Source of the DNA: JALORV01 sp963769745
GTDB taxonomy: Bacteria > Pseudomonadota > Gammaproteobacteria > Burkholderiales > Burkholderiaceae_F
DNA: 64,000 bases
Reading direction: 5' to 3'
Assembly (NCBI GenBank): GCA_963769745.1
Contig: CAVYNB010000028.1
Span: 1-64,000, forward strand
Shown here: one piece after another, positions 57,480-64,000 of the stretch
How the letters are laid out: each line of letters starts with the position of its first letter
Position numbering within the stretch: the stretch's first letter is position 1
The notes under the pieces: generated by a model
What the model saw: the letters and a program-made list of their open reading frames with translations, nothing else
Told to the model about the DNA's origin: nothing
The model's database searches: none
Program-made: the position numbers and the translations under genes

Positions 57480-58022
57480 GTGGCCAACACCTTGCTGCTG
57501 TACTCCACCAACTACGGCCTGTCGAAGAAGATCTGCGAACGTCTGCAGGCGAGCCTGCAAAGCAAGGGCGAGCGCGCCGAGGTTGCACCGCTGGTGGGCC
57601 ATACCGTCGACCCGAAGTCGTTCGATGCGATCGTCATCGGTGCCAGCATCCGCCATGGCAAGCACAGTCCTGCGGTGCTGGAGTTCATCCGTGCCAACCG
57701 GTCGCTGCTGGAATCGAAACCGAGCGCGCTCTTTTCCGTCAACCTGGTGGCACGCAAGCCGCTGAAGAACACGCCGCAGACCAACCCCTATCTGAAGCGG
57801 CTGGTCGCGCAATCGCCGTGGAAGCCGACGCTCACCGGCGTCTTTGCCGGCGAGCTCGACTATTCGCGCTACGGCCCGATCGACAAGCACATGATGCGGC
57901 TCGTCATGTGGATCAACAAAGGGCCGACCGACTTATCGACCAAGGTCCAGTTCACCAACTGGGACGAGGTCGAGCGCTTCGCCGGGCAGGTCGCGCAACT
58001 GGTCGCGGGTCGAGGCGTCTAG
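57480..58022 (+). CDS. hemG: Menaquinone/quinone-dependent protoporphyrinogen IX dehydrogenase HemG
   Basis: 180 residues, near the E. coli length. Flavodoxin-like fold: LLLYSTNYGLSKKICERL (FMN phosphate loop), VIGASIRHGKHSPAVLEFI and the very characteristic SVNLVARKPLKNTPQTNPYLKRL insert, then VFAGELDYSRYGPIDKHMMRLVM. It oxidises protoporphyrinogen IX to protoporphyrin IX and passes electrons to the quinone pool, the penultimate haem step. GTG start. It is followed after 15 bp by a small cytochrome b gene, probably its operon partner. Confidence 0.93.
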   Translation: MANTLLLYSTNYGLSKKICERLQASLQSKGERAEVAPLVGHTVDPKSFDAIVIGASIRHGKHSPAVLEFIRANRSLLESKPSALFSVNLVARKPLKNTPQTNPYLKRLVAQSPWKPTLTGVFAGELDYSRYGPIDKHMMRLVMWINKGPTDLSTKVQFTNWDEVERFAGQVAQLVAGRGV

Positions 58023-58037
58023 GACTCGGCAGCGCCG

Positions 58038-58553
58038 ATGCGCGAACTGCTGGACCGCCTCACCAATCCCCTGCATCTGCTGATCGCGCTGGCCAGCGCC
58101 TGGCTCATCGTCAGCAGCCCGTGGATCGGCATGTACCAGCGCATGCCGGACGAGCCCGGTGCCATCAACCTCAGTCACGTGGTGCTGGGACTGTCGCTGC
58201 TGCCACTGGGTGTTGTCTATTTCGCAGCCTGCACACTGGGTGGGCGCTGGCGCCTGTACTTCCCATGGATTGCCGGACAGTGGGGTGACATCGGACGCGA
58301 CCTCGCCGGCATCTTTCGTGGCCAGCGGCCCGGCAGTGAGGGCGGGGGCCTGTTCGCGACGATCGAAGGACTGCTGCTGCTGGCGCTGCTCGCCGCCGCG
58401 GCGACCGGCACGCTGTGGTTCGCGACGCAGGGCACGGAAACAGCCGTGCTCTGGCGTGGCCACCACATCGTCGCCGCCCGCTGTTTTTCTGCGTTGATGC
58501 TGCTGCACGTCGTCGCCGTCTCGCTGCACTTCGTGGACCTCGTCCGAGACTGA
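58038..58553 (+). CDS. Small cytochrome b-type membrane protein
   Basis: 171 residues with four transmembrane helices (PLHLLIALASAWLIV; HVVLGLSLLPLGVVYFAAC; GLLLLALLAAAATGTLWF; ARCFSALMLLHVVAVSLHFV). Histidines H13, H47, H142/H143 and H157/H164 lie in or beside the helices, a cytochrome b561-like haem b ligation pattern. Given the position after hemG, it may shuttle electrons from HemG to quinones; this is inference. Confidence 0.78.
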   Translation: MRELLDRLTNPLHLLIALASAWLIVSSPWIGMYQRMPDEPGAINLSHVVLGLSLLPLGVVYFAACTLGGRWRLYFPWIAGQWGDIGRDLAGIFRGQRPGSEGGGLFATIEGLLLLALLAAAATGTLWFATQGTETAVLWRGHHIVAARCFSALMLLHVVAVSLHFVDLVRD

Positions 58554-58882
58554 ACTCACGCGTGCCGGACGGGTCTGGCGTACCCGGCCGAAGTGCGCAC
58601 CGACACCGTTCGGCCTAGCGCCCGCCCCCAGTTCAAACGTCCGGATTAGACCGTTCAGTTTCACAGAAGCAGGTCGTTGCGTTCTATCGTGCACGCAATA
58701 CCTTTGCAACTGTGCGAGGCGTGTTGCGCAGCCTCCCGCGCTCGCCTCGTGCCTGGATATCACAGGCGTTTGCAACGGCGAAATCAAACGATCAAGAACA
58801 ACGAACTTGCTGAGCTCATGGCGTTGAAAGGCGTGCTGTGCGCCGACTTCGACGCCGCGAAGAAGGCCTCGTGAGGCGCGAA
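58554..58882. other. Intergenic region without a convincing gene
   Basis: A 65-codon open frame (58677-58874) from a TTG has no ribosome-binding site and no recognisable family. The interval likely holds the promoter of the following protease gene. Confidence 0.35.
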
Positions 58883-61279
58883 ATGAATGCATCGATGAAT
58901 CGAACCGAACGTTCCGCTCTGGCGGCCGCTGGGCTGCTTTGTTCAGCCTGCTGTACTCAGCCTGCTACTTCCGGCTCACGCCCAGGATCGTGAAGAAGGG
59001 CAAGCCGCAACCCGAGATCTATGCCGGCATCATCGTCAAGTACAAGTCGAGCTCGACAGCAAAGGCGACGGCCACCAGTGCGACGACGATGCGCGCGGTA
59101 GAGGAACGCGCGCGGGTCAAGGTCGCCGCGTCACGACAGGGTGCAATGGGTGTGGCGGTGTATCGCTTCGACAAGGCGATGCCGGCGGCCGAAGTCCGCG
59201 CTGCCGCGGCCCGGATGGCACTCGATCCGAATGTCGAATACGCCGTGCCTGACCAGGTGATGCACCTGATGCAGACGACGCCGAATGACACGGAATTCGC
59301 GGCCAGGCAGTGGACGCTTCAGGCACCTCCGGCGATCGTTGGCGGTGCCAACCTGCCGCTTGCATGGCAGCGCACGACCGGATCGAACACTGTCGTGGTC
59401 GCCGTGGTCGACAGCGGCATTCGTCCCGGTCATCCGGACCTGGCCGGACGCCTGCTGCCAGGATATGACTTCGTCAGCAGCGACTCGCTCGCCGCGCTCA
59501 ACTATCCGGCCAACTGGAACGCGGCCGACGGCGATGGGCGCGATGCGGATCCCACCGATCCGGGCGACTTCCTCGACGATGCTCTGCTGGCCCAGCTTCC
59601 ACCCAATCACGGACTGCAGCCCCGGGCCAGCACCTGGCATGGCACGCACGCGGCCGGCACGATCGGAGCGGCCGGCAACAACGGCGTGGGCATCGCGGGC
59701 GTCGACTGGAGCGCCCGACTCCTGCCGGTGCGTGTGGCTGGCCGCCGCGGTGGCGGCGCGACGTCGGACATCATCGACGGCATCGCCTGGGCTGCGGGCC
59801 TCGCCGTGCCGGGCGTGCCCGCGAACGCCAACCCGGCGCGCGTCATCAACCTCAGCTTCGGCGCCGCGGGTCCCTGCAGTGCCGCCTACCAGGATGTCAT
59901 CGATCGCGTCCGTGCCGTCGGTGCGGTGGTCGTGGCGGCGTCCGGCAATGACGGTGCGCTGGTCGTCTCGCAGCCGGCCAACTGCAACGGCGTCATCGCG
60001 GTCACCGCGCACTCCCGCAGTGGTGACAACGCGAGCTATGCGAATGTCGGAGTGCAGGTCGCGCTCAGCGCACCGGGCGGCGGCTGTGGTGCCCTCGCGC
60101 TGATCGATCTTTCGGGCGCGCAGGACACGTTCAACCAGACCTGCGCCGGCTGCCACTCGATCGATTCGCTGCGCCAGCAGATCATGCAGCGGGCGCCGGC
60201 CGGCCTGACCTTCGTGAAGTCACGCGCCGCACTCGATTCGGCACTTGATGGGCGTCGACCTCGGCGGGCAGGACACCGGTGACATGGCTGCGCTCGCGGT
60301 GGGACTCAACAACACCGCGCGCAACGATCTCGCCGGCGTCATCTCGCAGGTCGCGTGCTCCGGCCCGACCGATCGGGTGTACGCGCCGATCAACCTCGGA
60401 GCGACGACTCCAGCGGCCGAGGGCTACGACAACAAGGTCGGCACCAGTACGGCCGCACCGCACGTCAGCGGCGTGGTCGCGCTGATGCTGTCGCTGAGCC
60501 CGCGCCTGACGTCCGACGAAGTCAAGTCCGTGCTGCGGAGCACGGCGCGGCCGCATCCCGTGGGCACCTACTGCGCGATGGGGAACAGCGATTGCGGTTC
60601 CGGCCTGCTCGACGCCGCGGCGGCGGTCCAGCTCGTCGTGAACAACCGGCCCATCGTGACGGGTTCGATCCAGGGCTCCGCGGCGGGTGTGCGACCGGGC
60701 GCGACATTCACGCTCGTGGGTGATGTCAGGGCCATCGGCGGGCGCATGCCTTCGACCAGCGGCATGAGCTGGCGCCAGACCTCCGGCACGCCCGTGACGA
60801 TACCTGCGGCCAGCGGTGCATCCGTCACGCTGGTGGCACCGAACTCAGTGGGTGCGCTGTCGTTCGAGTTCGTGGCAGCGGACTCTGCCGGCTATGGTGG
60901 TGTGGCGGTCGTGCCGGTCATCGTCAATTCACCGCCGACGCTGTTTCCGCCCGCGGCAATGAGCGGCACCGTCGGACAGCCTCTCTCGGGGACCGTTCGC
61001 GGCACCGATCCGGACGGCGATGCGATCACCTATGTGGTGCTTGCCGGCCCGACGGGCTTTACGCTGAACGCAGGCACGGGAGCCTGGTCATGGACACCCA
61101 CCACCGCCGGGACGCATGGAGTGACGATCGTGCCGGTCGACGCCTATGGCAATGGCACGGCGTCCAACTTCGTGATCACCGCCGCTCCTGATCCGAACGC
61201 GAAGGACGGCGGCGGCGGCGCACTCTCGTGGTGGTTCGCCGCACTGTTGCTGATTCCTGCAGGCCGTCGCCGGTCCTAG
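58883..61279 (+). CDS. Subtilase with an inserted c-type haem (CXXCH) segment and GlyGly-CTERM-like tail, frameshifted
   Basis: About 795 residues reconstructed; breaks near 58940, 58995 and 60249. N-terminal MNRTERSALAAAGLL and VLSLLLPAHAQD form a signal peptide. An I9-like propeptide (EIYAGIIVKYKSS to NVEYAVPDQVMHLM) precedes the S8 domain: Asp codon at 59410 (VVDSGIRPGHPD), His at 59638 (WHGTHAAGTIGA) and Ser at 60446 (GTSTAAPHVSGVVAL). In the loop between APGGGC and GTSTAA lies a segment of about 100 residues with CAGCH (60142-60156), DTGDMAAL and LNNTARNDLAGVI, which reads like a monohaem cytochrome c. Ig-like C-terminal domains follow, ending GGGGALSWWFAALLLIPAGR, a GlyGly-CTERM-like sorting signal. 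Confidence 0.8.
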
Positions 61280-61432
61280 GGTCTGTTCGCGCGCTTCGTG
61301 ACTCGCAGACACCGGTCGGGATACGCGGATTGCAGGCGGTGAGGGCCGGTCTTCGCGCGCATAGTGGTGTGGTGAGCGGCTTGCGGCCACAAAGGGATAC
61401 GTGCATGCTCGCGTGCTTCCCAGGCCGCTGCG

Positions 61433-64000
61433 ATGACTGTTGCCCTGACACTGTTCGGCGCGCCGACAATCGTCTACGGCGGCAAGTCGGTCGCCCTCGC
61501 GTTCGAGCGTCGCAGCCAGCTGCTCGTCTATCTCGCGATGAAGCGCACCTGGGTCGGGCGCGCGGAACTCGCGGCGCTGCTGTGGCCCGATCAGGACAGC
61601 AAACTCGCCTACACGAACCTGCGCAAGGCGTTGTTTCGCCTGCAGCGATTCCCGTGGGCGGACCGGATCGAAGGGCAAGGCAGCGCGCTGCGGTTCGAAG
61701 CCGACACGGACGTTCAGGCATTCGAGAATGCTCTGCGCGAGCATCGGACGACCGACGCGCTCCCGCTTTTCCGGGGCGCACTGCTCGCCGGATTTGACGA
61801 CGACAGCAACGAAGCCTGGTCCGGCTGGCTGAGCTTCGAACGGGATCGGCTGCAATCGGCGTGGCGCAGCGCGGCGCAGGAGCAACTGGCCGGTGACATC
61901 GACGCCGTCGAGGCTATCGATCTCGCCGCGCGACTGCTCGACGCCGACCCCCTCGACGAAGCGGCACTGCAGGCCTACATGTCGTGGCTCGCGCGTGCCG
62001 GGCAGGTTGCGCGCGCGCGGCAGGCCTATCGCGAGTTTGTCGCTCGACTCGCGGATGAACTCGGGCTCGAACCGGGAGCCGAACTCAAGGCGCTGCATGA
62101 CTCGATGGGCAGCGGAAGCGCGCCTGCCGTCGTTGCTTCACCGTCGCAAACCGTGCCGACCGACGACGGCTTCGTCGGCCGCGCCATCGAGCTGCGGCGA
62201 ATTGGGGCGCTGCTGTCGCAGGACGATTGCCGACTGCTGTGCCTGACAGGTCCGGGCGGCGTCGGCAAGACGCGTCTCGCGCAGCGAGTGATGCGAGAGC
62301 TTGCGCCCAGGTTCGCAGACGGCGCGACGTTCGTGCCATTGGACGACCTGACATCAGCCAGCGAAATCGGCGCCGCGTCTCGCGCGTGAATTGGGGGTGG
62401 TGCTGACCAGCCGTGTCGGACCGATGCAGCAGGTCATTGAGACACTGCATCGCCGTCAGATGCTGCTGGTTTTCGACAATTTCGAGCAACTCACCGACGG
62501 CGCGCCGTGCTCGACCAGCTCCTTGCCGCGTGCCCGCATGTGAAGGCCGTCGTCACGTCGCGCGTGCGGCTGGCACTGGCCACAGAATGGTTGCTGCCAG
62601 TCGAGGGATTGCCCTGTCCTGAGGAGGAGGACAAGGACAACGTCGAGACCTTTGATGCGGCGCGCCTGTTCGTTCGCGCGGCGCGGCGCTTCCAACCGGC
62701 GCTGGACCCCGCGGCCGAGGCTGCGGCAATCGTCGACATCTGCCGGCAGGTCGAGTGGCCTTCCGCTGGCCCTGGAGCTGGCCGCGGCGTGGACTCGCGT
62801 GTTGTCCTGCGACGCGATAGCAAAGGAACTGCGGCAAGGGTCCGAGCTGCTGCACGCAGTCGACGCGACCCAGCCGTCGCGGCATGCAAGCTTTGAGGTG
62901 GTCTTCGACCAGTCTTGGCGTCTGTTGACCGACATCGAGCGCGACGTGCTGGCACGTTTGTCGGTCTTCCACGGGAGTTTTTCGCCGGAGGCCGCGCGTG
63001 CGGTCACCGGTGCGCCGCTGCCGGTGCTGGGTGCGCTCGTGGATAAGTCACTACTGCACAAGCACGAGGGGCGCCTGAGCCTGCACCCGCTGGTGCAGCA
63101 ACTGTCAGCTACGAAACTGGGCGATGGCACGGTTGCCTCGGAGACAGAGGCAGCCCATGCAGCTTTCTTCCATCGTCTGCTGGCTCAGCTCAGTCTGTCG
63201 GTCGAGTCCGGGAATCGAGAGACGCTGCATAAGATCGACGAGGAGTTCGAGAACTGTCGACGTGCCTGGCATTGGGCAATCACGCATGGCCAGACGGAGG
63301 CGTTGAAGCAAAGTTCGAAGACGATGCTGGACTACTGGGACTATCGCGGCCGATCCGAAGAGGGCCTGGCGCTGCTCCGCCAGGTGATCGACTCTCGCGT
63401 GGCTCAAGGCGCTCCGGAACTGCAGGTGCTCATGCTCAGTCGGGCTTCGCACCTTGAGTACAGACTCGACCGATATGCCGAGGCGGAGGAGCACGCCAGG
63501 CGCGTCATGACGCTTACTCGCGGCAAGCGCGCAAACGCTGCCCGCTTGCAGGCACTGAATGTTCTCGGTACCTGTGCATACCGATTGGGCCGACTCACTG
63601 AAGCAAAGCGCCACTTCACTCAAAGGCTGCAGCTCGCCTCGCCGAAGGACCACGCCCATGCGCGGGCAGTCACCCTGGATCATCTGGCACTGATCGAAAA
63701 GCAGCTGGGGCACTACACGGAAGCCTTGCGACTGTCACTGCAATCGTTGGCGGAGCATCAGCGACTGGGTGACAGCGCCGGGGAGGCGCTATGCCTGAAC
63801 AACCTCGGCTCGCTGCAATTGGTGATGCGCGAAAACGAAGCTGCAGCAGAGCACTTGAAAGAGGGCCTCGCCATCTGCGAACGCGACGGTTTGCTCGGAA
63901 CCAAGGCATTCGTCCTGACGAACCTGACCGAAGCGGCAATGAGGGCAGGGGATCTGAACGCGGCGGAAAGCTATGGAGCCCGCGCGATCGAAGTTGCCAC
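61433..64000 (+). CDS. BTAD (SARP-like) transcriptional activator with STAND ATPase and TPR, partial and frameshifted
   Basis: Runs off the right edge. Residues 1-95 are an OmpR-like winged helix (TLFGAPTIVYGGKSVALAFE), 95-230 a bacterial transcriptional activation domain (GQVARARQAYREFVARLADE), then a STAND ATPase with P-loop GPGGVGKT near 62255 and Walker B MLLVFDNFEQL near 62465. Family sequence continues in neighbouring frames after breaks near 62385, 62505 and 62760 (GLPLALELAAAW motif), then TPR-like helices to the end (YAEAEEHARRVM; YTEALRLSLQSLAEHQRLGD). Such proteins are ligand- or ATP-gated activators; the target may be adjacent genes. No start ribosome-binding site is obvious. Confidence 0.82.

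Noticed and set aside
58677..58874. 65-codon frame before the haem-subtilase gene
   Set aside because: TTG start without ribosome-binding site and no recognisable similarity.

Overview
The window is about 64 kb of GC-rich DNA (roughly two thirds G+C by eye), densely packed with genes on both strands. I saw no rRNA, tRNA, CRISPR array, insertion sequence or plasmid/phage replication gene. The gene set points to a betaproteobacterium, probably Burkholderiales-like: a Bug-family periplasmic binding protein, MnmC, EttA, RhlE and DbpA-type helicases, TcdA, HemG, a PEP-CTERM protein, a GlyGly-CTERM-like protein and CspA. This is an inference from gene families, not from a marker gene.

Layout. Positions 1-7.2 kb: a large cyclase/STAND-ATPase/TPR regulator running off the left edge, two universal stress proteins (Usp), a TerB-like membrane protein, tRNA-modifying TcdA and two hemerythrin-like proteins. 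Positions 7.2-14 kb: a Rieske oxygenase, a Ca2+-type P-ATPase, and divergently a CpxP/Spy-like protein with a response regulator and histidine kinase; the divergent region carries a GTAAA-N5-GTAAA site identical in form to the E. coli CpxR box. Positions 14-24 kb: a zinc peptidase, small exported proteins, an SDR, a kinase-like protein with an ICMT-like methyltransferase, a large metzincin lipoprotein, RhlE and a Gdt1-type cation exporter. Positions 24-36.5 kb: translation and RNA functions (EttA, MnmC, an EF-G paralogue, HPF, RsgA, CspA), plus a cupredoxin/DUF4396 pair and a subtilase. Positions 36.7-44 kb: transporters, an FAD oxidoreductase, a transglutaminase-like protein lacking its cysteine, and an unrecognised HEXXH protein. 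Positions 44-54.4 kb: exported proteins (PKD/dihaem lipoprotein with a DUF1501 partner, Bug protein, YbaY-NlpE-META fusion, CHRD/PEP-CTERM protein) and an isolated pair of contractile-tail-like genes. Positions 54.7-64 kb: a DbpA-type helicase, DUF4239, HemG with a small cytochrome b, a subtilase with a c-type haem motif inserted beside its active site, and a BTAD/STAND/TPR regulator running off the right edge.

Recurring themes are envelope stress and metal/redox handling (Cpx-like circuit, NlpE domain, CpxP-like protein, cupredoxin, hemerythrins, Usp proteins), ribosome maintenance, and unusual secreted proteins.

About a dozen genes are interrupted by single-base shifts while the family signature continues in the neighbouring frame. 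This is spread over unrelated genes, so I treat these as likely sequence errors rather than pseudogenes and give the reconstructed extents. The two most interesting items are the subtilase with an inserted CXXCH segment (58.9-61.3 kb) and the orphan tail-tube gene pair with a proline-rich tail (50.4-51.6 kb).
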